Counted from the first letter of the stretch, positions 16,510 through 25,459 are shown. The stretch: DNA of 64,000 nt from Flavobacterium sp. PMTSA4 (GCF_032098525.1 NZ_CP134890.1:310001-374000); one strand, 5' to 3'. Notes: generated from the sequence alone by a model not told the origin. Numbers and translations are program-made.

Positions 16510-17565
16510 ATGAAAAACACACTTTTCTATTGGACTTCGTTTGTTTTATTTGGTTTAATAACAACTAAATCAGTAACTTCAAAAAGTAGTAAAGAATTTA
16601 ATTCGGTTAAAATCGATACCTTATTAATTGATAAAATTAGCATCAGAGCTCTTCTGGTTGATGAAGATGAGGTTTGGTATGCAGGAAGCCAAAATAAGTT
16701 TGGAGTAATAAATTTAGATTCCAAAAAGCATACTCAAAAGAAAATCATTCATGATACACTTAAATTTGAATTTAGAAGTATTGCCAAAAATGAAGATCAT
16801 ATTTTTATAGCTAACGTGGGTTCGCCTACTTATTTTTTTAAGATTAATGACGACACTTTAAAAGAGGAAGTAGTTTATCATGAAACCAATCCAAAAGCCT
16901 TTTACGACAGTATGAATTTTTGGAATAACAATGAAGGAATTGCTATTGGCGACCCAACAGAAGATTGTCTTTCTATTGTGATTACTCGTAATAGTGGTAA
17001 AACTTGGAACAAGATACCTTGCATGCAATTACCAAAAGTTGTTGATGGAGAAGCTGCTTTTGCTGCAAGCAACACTAATATCTGCATCAAAGGAAATTCC
17101 TGCTGGATTGTATCAGGAGGAAAAAAATCAAGGGTTTTTTATTCTTCAGATAGAGGAAACTCTTGGCAAGTATTTGATACACCAATAGTACAAGGAGAAG
17201 CCATGACGGGTGTTTTTACCGCCGATTTCTATGATGAAAAAATAGGTTTCATTGCAGGTGGTAACTATGAAAAGCCCAATCAAAACTTTCAAAACAAAGC
17301 CATTACTTTTGATGGAGGAAAAACTTGGAAATTAGTTGCCGAGAATGAAGGTTTTGGTTATTCATCCTGTGTTCAGTTTGTTCCTAATTCTAAAGGCAAA
17401 AAGTTAGTTTCAGTAGGAGCAAACGGTTTGTATTCTTCTGAAGATTTTGGAACAACATGGAAGCAACTTTCTACCGATGCGTCTTTGTTTACCCTGAGGT
17501 TTGTCTCTAAAAATCAGGCCATAGCGGCGGGAAAAGACAAGATCATCCGAATTACTTTTGAATAA
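16510..17565 (+). CDS. Exported BNR/Ycf48-like beta-propeller protein
   Basis: A 351-residue protein with an N-terminal hydrophobic segment (about 5-20). The rest is a beta-propeller with BNR/Asp-box motifs: RNSGKTWN, SSDRGNSWQ, TFDGGKTWK and SEDFGTTWK, spaced about 50 to 60 residues apart. The pattern fits the Ycf48/photosystem-assembly-like or 'oxidoreductase' group found in Bacteroidota. These are structural and not diagnostic of an enzyme. It should be periplasmic or surface bound. It diverges from the gene ending at 16391 and converges on a Spy-like protein, sharing a terminator at 17567. Confidence 0.8.
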   Translation: MKNTLFYWTSFVLFGLITTKSVTSKSSKEFNSVKIDTLLIDKISIRALLVDEDEVWYAGSQNKFGVINLDSKKHTQKKIIHDTLKFEFRSIAKNEDHIFIANVGSPTYFFKINDDTLKEEVVYHETNPKAFYDSMNFWNNNEGIAIGDPTEDCLSIVITRNSGKTWNKIPCMQLPKVVDGEAAFAASNTNICIKGNSCWIVSGGKKSRVFYSSDRGNSWQVFDTPIVQGEAMTGVFTADFYDEKIGFIAGGNYEKPNQNFQNKAITFDGGKTWKLVAENEGFGYSSCVQFVPNSKGKKLVSVGANGLYSSEDFGTTWKQLSTDASLFTLRFVSKNQAIAAGKDKIIRITFE

Positions 17566-17566
17566 A

Positions 17567-17588
17567 AAAAGAGCATTGCTGCTCTTTT
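17567..17588. terminator. Bidirectional terminator
   Basis: AAAAGAGCA (17567-17575), loop TTGC, TGCTCTTTT (17580-17588). It lies in the 26-base gap between convergent genes and serves both. Confidence 0.85.
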
Positions 17589-17591
17589 ATA

Positions 17592-18047
17592 TTATCGTTT
17601 TGCTCTTCGTTCTTTGAACTGTTGTAACAACTTTCGGTTAAATTTCTCTTCGGCTTTCTTAAGTTTTAAAATCTTTGAAGCAGGCAATACCGCACGTAAA
17701 TCAGCATTGAATTTTTTCTTTAATTGATATAAATCATCCTCTGTACTTTCAAGTTGCGTCAATAAATTGGCTGATTCTTTTTCAGAAAGATTGTCAAATG
17801 TTTCATCATCTAATCGGTTGATGTAACCTTTCAGTTTAGTGCGTCTTATCTCTTGTTGCTTGTCTTCAAAAGCATTATATATTGGCCAAAACTTTGCAGC
17901 TTCATCTGGAGTTAATGATAATTCATTGGTTATAAAAGCAACTTTAATCGATTTGATTTGCTCTTGTTTTTGCTTCAGCAATCCTTGACTGAATGATGTT
18001 ATTGAAACCAATAACATCAGGATTAGGAAAAGTTTGTTTAGTTTCAT
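17592..18047 (-). CDS. Periplasmic Spy/CpxP-like stress protein
   Basis: A 151-residue exported protein. It has a signal peptide (about 1-20, ending TSFS), then a helical, charged body with LSLTPDEAAKFWPIYNAFEDKQ and a basic C-terminus (FKERRAKR). This 'L(T)P-E-A-x-F-W-P-I/Y' helix resembles LTxxQ-type periplasmic chaperone-like proteins (Spy, CpxP), which are common behind ECF sigma genes in Bacteroidota. The ATG at 18047 lies 1 base after the previous stop. The upstream TTG start (18059) would overlap that gene and was not chosen. It is the third gene of a sigma, anti-sigma, effector operon. Confidence 0.75.
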   Translation of the reverse strand: MKLNKLFLILMLLVSITSFSQGLLKQKQEQIKSIKVAFITNELSLTPDEAAKFWPIYNAFEDKQQEIRRTKLKGYINRLDDETFDNLSEKESANLLTQLESTEDDLYQLKKKFNADLRAVLPASKILKLKKAEEKFNRKLLQQFKERRAKR

Positions 18048-18048
18048 A

Positions 18049-18462
18049 TTAATTGACAATATAGTGTTCTACATTTATTGAGTTTAGAAGTGATTCTTCT
18101 AAAACATCATCTTGAATTTCAAAATCTACTTTTAATTTTTCAATGTCTTCTGCATCCAAATACTCAGCCAGTTCATAAGGCGTCATTTTGGTATTATAGG
18201 AGATGTAATCTTCAATGGCATTTTGGTCTAATTCAGAAACAGTTTTCGGTTTTTGCATAAAAAAAGGAATGCATAAAGCAATAACCATTACCGCGGCAAC
18301 TGCAAAAAATGTTTTTTTGTTGCGTTGGTAAAACGAAATTACTTTTGGTTCTTCTTTAGCTAACTGAGCATTTATTTTAGATGATAAAGTATCAAAATAA
18401 TGCTCTGGAGCTACAAAACCCGAGTCTATTTTTGGATGATTATCTAATTTAAATTCGTTCAT
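18049..18462 (-). CDS. Membrane protein, likely anti-sigma factor
   Basis: A 137-residue single-pass protein. A cytoplasmic N-terminal part (about 1-48) with APEHYFDTLSSKINAQL is followed by one membrane helix (about 50-70, TFFAVAAVMVIALCIPFFM) and an acidic periplasmic domain. This arrangement, immediately downstream of an ECF sigma gene and upstream of a Spy-like gene, fits an anti-sigma factor that holds the sigma factor at the membrane until envelope stress. It lacks a clear zinc-binding ZAS motif (HxxxCxxC), so this is a context-based call. Confidence 0.7.
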   Translation of the reverse strand: MNEFKLDNHPKIDSGFVAPEHYFDTLSSKINAQLAKEEPKVISFYQRNKKTFFAVAAVMVIALCIPFFMQKPKTVSELDQNAIEDYISYNTKMTPYELAEYLDAEDIEKLKVDFEIQDDVLEESLLNSINVEHYIVN

Positions 18463-18492
18463 ATTGCTTTGACTTATAAATTGTATAAAGGT

Positions 18493-19071
18493 TTAATTAC
18501 TATTCATATATTCTTCAATTTTCTTCACCGCATGATGGTAAGATGCTTTTAAACCGCCAACTGTGGTTCCCAGTATTTCTGAGATTTCTTCATATTTCAA
18601 CTCTTCAAAATATTTCATCTTAAAAATCAATTGTTGCTTTTCAGGAAGTAAGTGAATTGCTTTTTGGAGTTTGATTTGAATGTCAGTTCCATCAAAATAC
18701 GATTCGACTTCAAGATTTTCAACAATTTTGGTTTGTATAGCTTCACTGGTAGTGTTGTGTTTCTTTGCTTTTTGATTTAAAAACGAAATGGCTTCATTGG
18801 TTGCAATGCGATACATCCAGGAAAACAATTTGCTATCGCCTTTAAAATCTTTTAAGTATCGAAATACTTTCACAAAAGTGTTTTGCAAAACATCATCGGC
18901 ATCATCATGGTTTAAAACAATGTTTCTGATGTGATGATACAATGGTTTTTGATATTCGTGCAGCAAAACTTGAAACGCCTTATTTTGCGTTTTAGGATTT
19001 AGCAATTCTTCAATAAAAACCTTTTCGTCTTGCAAAATTTGAAGTTTGTAATAAGAATAAAGATAACCCAA
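18493..19071 (-). CDS. RNA polymerase sigma factor, ECF subfamily
   Basis: A 192-residue ECF sigma-70 factor. Region 2 is seen at about 40-100 (HIRNIVLNHDDADDVLQNTF, then VFRYLKDFKGDSKLFSWMYRIA), and region 4 at about 140-188 (LPEKQQLIFKMKYFEELKYEE and ISEILGTTVGGLKASYHHA). The annotated start is TTG. A one-mismatch -7 box (TATCTTTA on the minus strand, 19058-19065) lies within the first codons, so the real start may be the TTG at codon 13 (19035). It heads the operon with the anti-sigma-like and Spy-like genes. Confidence 0.9.
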   Translation of the reverse strand: MGYLYSYYKLQILQDEKVFIEELLNPKTQNKAFQVLLHEYQKPLYHHIRNIVLNHDDADDVLQNTFVKVFRYLKDFKGDSKLFSWMYRIATNEAISFLNQKAKKHNTTSEAIQTKIVENLEVESYFDGTDIQIKLQKAIHLLPEKQQLIFKMKYFEELKYEEISEILGTTVGGLKASYHHAVKKIEEYMNSN

Positions 19072-19094
19072 AAGGTTTAATCAATAAATGAAAA

Positions 19095-20207
19095 TTATGG
19101 ATTTTCCTCGCTTTCTGGAGTTGCATTTTGAACCGGTACACTAACAGTTGGCGCTACAAATGAAGCAGTTGTTGGTGTAGCTGCTTCTTCTTTTGGATAT
19201 ACAGGCAAATACAATTCTGTTTCCCATTTTGATGGATTTTTAACATCATCAATCGTTTTGGTATATATTTCAATATACTTTCCAGCAAAGTTGGGTTTGT
19301 AATTATTGTCTAGTATGTATTGCTGTCCTTTTTTCCACAATTCTTCTCTGTGAGAATAATCACCTTTCAAGGTCGTTTTGATACAGGTAAAAGCTTCCAT
19401 TTCACCCGAAGTTACATCGCTTCCTTCCATTAATGAAACCAATTCTCGTGTTGGTATACAAACAGAAACGGTAACTATATCGGTATTTAATGTTGTGGTT
19501 TCATAGATAACAAATGGTTTTCCCGCCATTGGAATGTTGTTCTTCCTAAAGAAATACACCAGTTTTGGCATAATAACTTTAATGTTTCTCGATAAACTTT
19601 TGGTTTTACAACTAAAGGTTTGCTTGATAAAATAGGCAGCTTTTCGTTGTGAAACACCGTTCACTTTAATGCTATAAGTTTTCAGCTCAAAGTTTAATGT
19701 TTTGTTTAAATTGAATAATGTTCGGTCAAACTCATTGGTTACCATTCGTTTCATGCCACCATTTAAAAAGCTTTTAAATTTCATCACAAAATCAATGGTT
19801 CCTTTGGTTGTATAAGTAACTTTTGTTCCACCTATAGTATCTTTAAATTTCCAATATACGAGCGCGTTAGTTCCTTCATAATTCATTTTTTGAGCAATGC
19901 TGTCATTTTCTTTTACGAAAATGGTTTTCATACTTCCATCGCCATTTTTTCCGTGCCAAGAATAACTAGCGCCTATTCCAGAAGTTTTGTCTTTATAATC
20001 ATAAGTGATTGAAGCATCATCTTGTTGCATTGCGTTAAAGGTTTCCCAGTTTTTAAAATCATTTACATAATCGAAAACAGTAGTTCGTGATGCTTTAATA
20101 ATTTGTGAACTAGTTACTTGATAGTCGCCTTTTTGAGTAAAAATATAAACAATCAATCCTATGGAAATCAAAAGGAGTAGTAGGAAGAAATATTTTATAA
20201 TGCGCAT
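19095..20207 (-). CDS. SRPBCC-domain protein fused to GyrI-like effector domain
   Basis: A 370-residue protein with one N-terminal membrane helix (about 4-22). The SRPBCC/polyketide-cyclase-like domain (about 30-170) begins VTSSQIIKASRTTVFDYVND and has WETFNAMQQDD. A second domain (about 180-345) resembles GyrI/effector-binding folds (EAFTCIKTTLKGDYSHREE, YIEIYTKTIDDVKNPSKW, TELYLPVYP). The tail is Thr/Ala/Pro-rich. The ATG at 20207 was chosen over the upstream TTG because that TTG is part of the -7 box at 20229-20236. It is probably a ligand-binding protein anchored at the inner membrane, with the ligand unknown. Confidence 0.8.
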   Translation of the reverse strand: MRIIKYFFLLLLLISIGLIVYIFTQKGDYQVTSSQIIKASRTTVFDYVNDFKNWETFNAMQQDDASITYDYKDKTSGIGASYSWHGKNGDGSMKTIFVKENDSIAQKMNYEGTNALVYWKFKDTIGGTKVTYTTKGTIDFVMKFKSFLNGGMKRMVTNEFDRTLFNLNKTLNFELKTYSIKVNGVSQRKAAYFIKQTFSCKTKSLSRNIKVIMPKLVYFFRKNNIPMAGKPFVIYETTTLNTDIVTVSVCIPTRELVSLMEGSDVTSGEMEAFTCIKTTLKGDYSHREELWKKGQQYILDNNYKPNFAGKYIEIYTKTIDDVKNPSKWETELYLPVYPKEEAATPTTASFVAPTVSVPVQNATPESEENP

Positions 20208-20228
20208 AATTCTATTTAATGGGTTGAA

Positions 20229-20236
20229 CAAAGTTA
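20229..20236 (-). promoter_or_regulatory. -7 promoter element TAACTTTG (minus strand)
   Basis: Perfect TAnnTTTG box 21 bases before the ATG at 20207. It overlaps an alternative TTG start and so fixes the start of the SRPBCC gene. Confidence 0.6.
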
Positions 20237-20270
20237 TAAATATAATTCGTCTATTCGACTAGTATTTAAT

Positions 20271-20278
20271 TATATTTG
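20271..20278 (+). promoter_or_regulatory. -7 promoter element TATATTTG
   Basis: Perfect TAnnTTTG box 25 bases before the methyltransferase start at 20304, back to back with the minus-strand box at 20229-20236. Confidence 0.6.
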
Positions 20279-20303
20279 TTATAACCATGAATTCTTTTTA
20301 TCT

Positions 20304-21923
20304 ATGCTAACCACACAAAAAAAATCAGAATTAAGAGCAGTACTTTTTAGACACCTTGATGGTATAGTTACCGCACCAGTTGCATACACTTTGCACAAAA
20401 AAGGAGTTTTAGATTATTTGCTTGAAAAAGGAAAAGTATCACTCAAAGAGATAACTACTAAGTTTTCTGCCAATGAAGGTTATCTCAATGTTGGGTTACG
20501 TGTTTTAGCATCGCAAGGTTTTTTGATTCAATCAATTGATAATATCGCAGATGAGGTTAGCTATGCTATTAACGATAGAAGTAAAGTGGCTTTTGCACAT
20601 TTTCACTTGTATGAAGATGTTTTTAGGTTAATGCAATTTTCTGAAAAATTTCATCCACGAAAATTTGAAGTTGAACCGTTTGAAATGCTAAGCACTTGTT
20701 TCAAAAACTATAAAAACAATTTTGGAATTACATTATCTAACGATGAGCAAATCAGAGCGATTCAACAGCAAATTTTAACGCATATCGAAGGTCAATTGGT
20801 TGGTCCAACAATAGTAATGCTTGGAATGAGTGGAATGTTTCACAAATATTTTATGGAAACTTCTTTTCGCCCCGAAGAGTTTCATAAAAATCCAGAATGC
20901 TTTAAAGAAATATTAGATTTCTTGACCTATTTGGGATGGTTTAAAGAAAAAAATGGAAAGTATCAATTCACAGAAACCGGATTGTTTTATGCTAAAAGAG
21001 CAGCTGCTTATGGGGTAACAGTTTCCTATATTCCAATGTTTCGAAAAATGGAAGACTTACTGTTTGGTAATGCATCTATTTTGAGAAATATTGGTGAACA
21101 CGAAGAAGAATTGCATGTTGACAGAGAAATGAATGTTTGGGGAAGTGGTGGCGCACATGCTGAATATTTTAAAGTTGTTGACGAAATTATCATCGAATTG
21201 TTCAACCGACCAATAAACGAACAACCTAAAGGAATTCTAGATATGGGTTGTGGAAACGGAGCATTTATTGAGCATATTTTTAATGTGATTGAGCGTCAAA
21301 CCAGCAGAGGAAAAATACTTGATGATTATCCTTTGTTTTTAATTGGTGTTGATTATAATGAAGCAGCTTTAAAAGTAACCAGAGCCAACTTGATTAAAGC
21401 GGATATTTGGGCTAAAGTAATTTGGGGCGATATTGGTAAACCTGATGTTCTTGCCAATACTTTACTTGAAGATTACGAGATTGATTTAAAGGAATTATTA
21501 AACGTTAGAACTTTCCTTGACCATAATCGTATTTGGGAAAAACCAAAGCACAGAACTCCAAAAAGAGTAAGTAAATCAACAGGCGCATTTGCACATCGTG
21601 GTGAACGAATTTCTAACAATGAAGTTGAGGATAATTTACTGGAACATTTAAAAAAATGGTCGGTTTATGTAGAGAAATTTGGCTTGTTAAATATTGAATT
21701 ACATACTATTTCACCCAAACTAACTGCAAAGAATCTTGGAAAAACTGCTGCTACTGCTTATGATGCAACGCATGGATTTTCAGACCAATATATAGTAGAA
21801 ATTGAAGTGTTGCATAAAATCGCTGCAGAAGCAGGATTATATTCCAGTCAAGATTTTTTTACAAAGTTTCCAAACTCCGAATTAGCAACAGTGAGTGTCA
21901 ATTTGTTGAAAGGGAAAAACTAG
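20304..21923 (+). CDS. Large class I SAM-dependent methyltransferase with winged-helix N-terminal part
   Basis: A 539-residue protein. The N-terminal half (about 1-250) is helical with two winged-helix-like segments (DGIVTAPVAYTLHKKGVLDY and LDFLTYLGWFKEKNGKYQFT), of the kind seen before small-molecule methyltransferase domains. The C-terminal part has the SAM motif GILDMGCGNGAFIEHIF (about 312-328) and GVDYNEAALKVTRANL, then a long substrate-binding region. The layout resembles the methyltransferase-like modules of polyketide pathways (AprA type), but there is no polyketide gene nearby. It is a lone gene whose stop overlaps the stop of a convergent small gene. The substrate is not known. Confidence 0.75.
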   Translation: MLTTQKKSELRAVLFRHLDGIVTAPVAYTLHKKGVLDYLLEKGKVSLKEITTKFSANEGYLNVGLRVLASQGFLIQSIDNIADEVSYAINDRSKVAFAHFHLYEDVFRLMQFSEKFHPRKFEVEPFEMLSTCFKNYKNNFGITLSNDEQIRAIQQQILTHIEGQLVGPTIVMLGMSGMFHKYFMETSFRPEEFHKNPECFKEILDFLTYLGWFKEKNGKYQFTETGLFYAKRAAAYGVTVSYIPMFRKMEDLLFGNASILRNIGEHEEELHVDREMNVWGSGGAHAEYFKVVDEIIIELFNRPINEQPKGILDMGCGNGAFIEHIFNVIERQTSRGKILDDYPLFLIGVDYNEAALKVTRANLIKADIWAKVIWGDIGKPDVLANTLLEDYEIDLKELLNVRTFLDHNRIWEKPKHRTPKRVSKSTGAFAHRGERISNNEVEDNLLEHLKKWSVYVEKFGLLNIELHTISPKLTAKNLGKTAATAYDATHGFSDQYIVEIEVLHKIAAEAGLYSSQDFFTKFPNSELATVSVNLLKGKN

Positions 21924-22138
21924 CGTTTCATTACAAATTTGATAACAAATAGGAATACTAAAAACAGTAGAAAACCTATTAATATCTTATAACTTCCTTT
22001 GTAAACTTTTTGATGAAGTGCTTTGTCTTTTCCGTAAGCAAAATAAGTTGCTATCACAAATGCTACAAAAAATACTGCAGCAAAAATCCATTGACCAGTT
22101 GTGAACATTTTTTTGAAATTTTCAACAAATTTACTCAA
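21920..22138 (-). CDS. Small membrane protein, two helices
   Basis: A 72-residue protein with a short basic start (MSKFVENFKKMFTTGQ), a membrane helix (about 17-35, WIFAAVFFVAFVIATYFAY), a charged loop (GKDKALHQKVYKGSYK) and a second helix (about 51-69). It ends KR. No family function is known. The stop shares the CTAG bases with the stop of the convergent methyltransferase gene, and its start faces the MazG-like gene across 47 bases. Confidence 0.75.
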   Translation of the reverse strand: MSKFVENFKKMFTTGQWIFAAVFFVAFVIATYFAYGKDKALHQKVYKGSYKILIGFLLFLVFLFVIKFVMKR

Positions 22139-22185
22139 ATGATTCGGATTGTTGTATTTTGCATGGAGAATAAAATACCAACATT

Positions 22186-22569
22186 ATGCAAAAACAATTG
22201 AACGCTGTTAAAGAATTTCACACCGCTTTTGGGTTAGGAGTTAGTCATGAAATGAAAGCTGATTTAGGCGAACAAAAAAACATGCTTCGTTTCAATTTAA
22301 TGAAAGAAGAAAACGAAGAATATCTTGATGCTGTTCAGAATAATGATTTAGTTGAAATAGCCGATGCTCTTGGCGATATGCTTTATATTCTTTGTGGAAC
22401 CATATTGGAGCACGGATTACAACACAAAATTGAAGAAGTTTTTGATGAAATTCAACGCAGTAATATGAGCAAGCTAGGTGAAGACGGAAATCCTATTTAC
22501 CGTGAAGACGGTAAAGTAATGAAAGGTCCAAACTACTTTAAACCAAGTTTCGAAGAAATTTTACGATAG
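22186..22569 (+). CDS. MazG-like nucleoside triphosphate pyrophosphohydrolase
   Basis: A 127-residue all-helical protein of the MazG/PRA-PH superfamily. The metal-binding EExxE-type and ExxD-type motifs are in KEENEEYLDAV (about residues 44-54) and EIADALGDMLYILCG (about 61-75). It is expected to cut nucleoside triphosphates to monophosphate and pyrophosphate, either for house-cleaning or a modified nucleotide. The C-terminal part GEDGNPIYREDGKVMKGPNY is conserved in the phage-like subgroup of the family. It is a single gene, convergent with the frameshifted oxidoreductase 1 base away. Confidence 0.85.
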   Translation: MQKQLNAVKEFHTAFGLGVSHEMKADLGEQKNMLRFNLMKEENEEYLDAVQNNDLVEIADALGDMLYILCGTILEHGLQHKIEEVFDEIQRSNMSKLGEDGNPIYREDGKVMKGPNYFKPSFEEILR

Positions 22570-23566
22570 TTAAATTGCACCAAGAATTCTATCCATAATC
22601 CAACTAGTATGCAATGCTGTATATCCGTTGGATGGATGATTGTAATTTTCATCAAAAAGATGTTTTTTCATGTTTTCTACATGATACAGTTGTACATTTT
22701 TTTGGATGTTCAATAAAGAATTCTTCACGCTTACCATCAAGTTCTATTATCAAAGGTTTTTCATCAAAAACAGAAAATTCTATTTTTCCTTTGCTACCAA
22801 AGAGTTCTACTTTGTCTTCACTACTCGCACTACCAAAATTCCAAAAACCTGTTCCGGTTACGTTGCCTTCATGAAGCCAACACGCCGCAACAGCATCCTT
22901 AGCGGTGTACAGTTGTTGTTGGTTCAAACTGATGCCGTAAACTTCTTTTACTTCTCCCAGATAATAAGCAAACAAGTCAAGTCCATGGCTAGCCAAATCA
23001 TCAAAATAACCCGCAGGAGCAACATTAACGTCGGTACGCCAATTGTGTTCACCTGATAAATCTATGTCTTTTGGAGGTTTACTCATCGTCCAACTGATAT
23101 GTCTAATGTTACCAATAACTTTTTCATCCAACCATTTTTTCACCTTCTCAAATCGTGGAAGTGAACGTCTGTAGTAAGCCACAAACAAGGGAATGTTTTT
23201 TTCTTTAAAAACTTCGTAAATAGCTAGACTATCTTTATAACAAGGCGTTAAAGGCTTTTCAATACAACATGGTTTTCCTGCTTGGGCAGCCATCAATGCA
23301 TAATGCAAGTGTGAATCGGGTGGAGTAGCAATATAAACGGCATCAATTTCATTGTCATTAATTAATTCTTCTGCAGAAGTATATTGTTTTTCTATGTTGT
23401 GTCTTAGTGCGTAGTCTTTTAGTTTTTCAGTATCGCGTCTCATGACAGCTTTCAATTCAAAACCATCAGTTAGTTGATAAGCCGGACCACTTTTTACTTC
23501 AGTTACATTTCCACAACCTATGATTCCCCAGCGTATAGTTTTTGATTGATTTTCTTTACTTGACAT
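22570..23566 (-). pseudogene. Gfo/Idh/MocA-family oxidoreductase, frameshifted near the 3' end
   Basis: An NAD(P)-dependent sugar-type oxidoreductase. The Rossmann motif is WGIIGCGNVTEVKSG (about 13-27). AVYIATPPDSHLHYALMAAQAGKPC follows, interrupted here by no gap, and EKPLTP holds the catalytic-region Lys. The uninterrupted frame stops at 22652 after 304 residues with an atypical end (CTTVSCRKHEKTSF). A run of seven A in coding sense (22697-22703) lies just before this. Removing one A restores a frame to a TAA at 22570-22572, with a family-typical end (NGYTALHTSWIMDRILGAI). The repaired protein has 331 residues. It is either a sequencing or assembly indel or a true slippage-type mutation. 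Confidence 0.75.
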
Positions 23567-23641
23567 TTTTTTTCTTGATTTGTAAGACTCTAAAATTATT
23601 AATTTAATATTAATATGAAGTTTTTATTTCAGTCAACATTT

Positions 23642-23675
23642 AAAAAAAAGTCCTCAACTTTAAAAGTTAAGGACT
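23642..23675 (-). terminator. Terminator after ilvE
   Basis: Hairpin AGTCCT...AGGACT (23649-23654/23670-23675) with inner pairing AACTTT/AAAGTT, followed on the minus strand by eight T. Confidence 0.85.
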
Positions 23676-23699
23676 AATTGATTAAAAATAATCATTGGG

Positions 23700-24767
23700 T
23701 TATACTTTGACAGTCCAGCCAAATTTATCATCAGCCAGTTTGTATTGAATTTTTGTTAATTTATCTTTCAATTGAAGCGCGGTTGAATTTTCAATTTTTG
23801 GTAACTCATAATAATGTTCTTTGTATTGAAAACCAACAATTGGGCTAACTACTGCGGCAGTTCCTGCACCAAATATTTCTTTTAAACTTCCGTCTTTTGC
23901 TGCAGCTACTAATTCATCTACAAGAACTGAACGTACTTCAATTTTAATACCTTCGCTTTTAGCTAAATCAATTATACTTTTACGAGTAACTCCATCTAAA
24001 ATTCTTTCGCTAGTAGGTGCAGTATATAAGGTGTCATTTATTTTGAAAAAAACATTCATTGTTCCTGCTTCTTCCAGTTTTGTATGGGTTGCATCATCAG
24101 TCCATATAATTTGTTGGAAGCCTTTTTCTTGAGCTAGTTTTTGAGGATAAAATTGTGCTGAATAATTTCCTGCCGCTTTTGCCGCACCAATACCGCCATT
24201 GGCAGCACGGCTATAGTGCTCAGCTATAATTACTTTTACTTCACCTTGATAATAGGATTTAGCAGGAGAAAGAATAATCATAAAACGATACTGAGTGGAT
24301 GGTTGTGCAATAACACCGCTTCCAACCGCAATCATAAAAGGACGCAAATACAAAGTATTTCCAATTCCTTTTTTAACCCAATTTCGTTCCAAATCAACAA
24401 TGGTTTTCAAACCATCCATAAATATATGCTCAGGAACTTCAGGCATTGCCATTCTAACCGCAGATTTATTGAAACGTTCCATGTTTTGATCAGGTCTAAA
24501 CAACCAAACTTCATCATTTTCATCTTTATAGGCTTTCATTCCTTCAAAAATAGCTTGTCCATAATGAAATACCTTAGCCGAAGGATCAATCATAAAATGT
24601 TCATAGGGTTTAATAATAGGTTTTTCCCATGCACCATCTTTATAATCACAAACTAACATATGGTCGGTAAAAACGTTCCCAAAAGTTAAATTTTCGAAGT
24701 CAACCGAATCAATTTTTGATGTTTTTGCTTTAACTATATCGATTTCGTGCGTATTAATTGAAGTCAT
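23700..24767 (-). CDS. ilvE: Branched-chain amino acid aminotransferase IlvE
   Basis: A 355-residue PLP enzyme that makes or breaks down leucine, isoleucine and valine by transamination with 2-oxoglutarate. Signatures: FHYGQAIFEGMKAY (about 67-80), RPFMIAVGSGVIAQPS (about 142-157), the PLP-binding Lys197 in GGIGAAKAAGNYS, KLEEAGTMNVFF (about 229-240), and the phosphate-binding loop near SERILDGVTR. The length and the N-terminal extension match the eukaryote-like BCAT II group common in Bacteroidota. It is a single-gene unit with its own terminator. Confidence 0.95.
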   Translation of the reverse strand: MTSINTHEIDIVKAKTSKIDSVDFENLTFGNVFTDHMLVCDYKDGAWEKPIIKPYEHFMIDPSAKVFHYGQAIFEGMKAYKDENDEVWLFRPDQNMERFNKSAVRMAMPEVPEHIFMDGLKTIVDLERNWVKKGIGNTLYLRPFMIAVGSGVIAQPSTQYRFMIILSPAKSYYQGEVKVIIAEHYSRAANGGIGAAKAAGNYSAQFYPQKLAQEKGFQQIIWTDDATHTKLEEAGTMNVFFKINDTLYTAPTSERILDGVTRKSIIDLAKSEGIKIEVRSVLVDELVAAAKDGSLKEIFGAGTAAVVSPIVGFQYKEHYYELPKIENSTALQLKDKLTKIQYKLADDKFGWTVKV

Positions 24768-24931
24768 TTAATAAGGTGGTTTTAAGTTTTATCAACGTAA
24801 TCTAATGATAATTAAAGCTTTATGCTTTTTTTGATGATTTGAAAAACGCTAATGGTTAATTTTTGTAAAACTAATAATTTTTTTTTGTGTTTTAATAGTC
24901 TTAAATAATTAAAATTTCTGCTAAACTTTTT

Positions 24932-24939
24932 TACTTTTG
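24932..24939 (+). promoter_or_regulatory. -7 promoter element TACTTTTG
   Basis: Perfect TAnnTTTG box 22 bases before the DUF4920 gene. It probably drives the DUF4920, haem-lipoprotein and mnmD genes together. Confidence 0.6.
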
Positions 24940-24961
24940 TAACTCTTTTAAAATTAAAAAC

Positions 24962-25459
24962 ATGAAAAAAATGAAATTCTTCCTTGTTGCTTTTACAATG
25001 ATCTTGAGCGTGTCTACTTTTGCGCAGTCAAAAGCTAAAACAACTATAAATACTAATGATTATGCTTTATTTGGAGAAAAATTTCAACCTAAAAAAGTAG
25101 TTTCTGAAAAAGAAATGTTGAAAAAATACAAAAACCTTAAAAAAGGTGATACTATAACGGTACAATATGCTTCAAAAATTCAAGCAGTATGCAAGAAAAA
25201 AGGATGTTGGATGAAAATGGAGTTAGCTGATAAAGAAACTTCATTTGTAAAATTTCAGGACTATGGTTTCTTTGTTCCATTAAATGCTGATGGTAGCGAT
25301 GCTATCGTTAACGGAAAAGCTTTTGTTGATGTTGTTTCAGTAGATGAATTAAAGCATTATGCAAAAGATGCAGGAAAATCAAAAGAAGAAATAAACAAAA
25401 TCACTAAGCCTGAAATAACGTATGCATTTACTGCTACTGGCGTTTATATCAAAAAATAA
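24962..25459 (+). CDS. DUF4920 exported protein
   Basis: A 165-residue protein with a signal peptide (about 1-21, ending STFAQ). The mature domain fits DUF4920: FGEKFQPKKVVSEKEML, then GDTITVQYASKIQAVCKKKGCWMKMELA with the paired Cys (C79 and C84 roughly), and DYGFFVPLNADGSDAIVNG. The domain is a beta barrel of unknown role with a conserved CxxxxGCWM that may bind metal or form a disulphide. It is 3 bases from the next gene, a haem-motif lipoprotein, so both are likely periplasmic partners. Confidence 0.85.
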   Translation: MKKMKFFLVAFTMILSVSTFAQSKAKTTINTNDYALFGEKFQPKKVVSEKEMLKKYKNLKKGDTITVQYASKIQAVCKKKGCWMKMELADKETSFVKFQDYGFFVPLNADGSDAIVNGKAFVDVVSVDELKHYAKDAGKSKEEINKITKPEITYAFTATGVYIKK

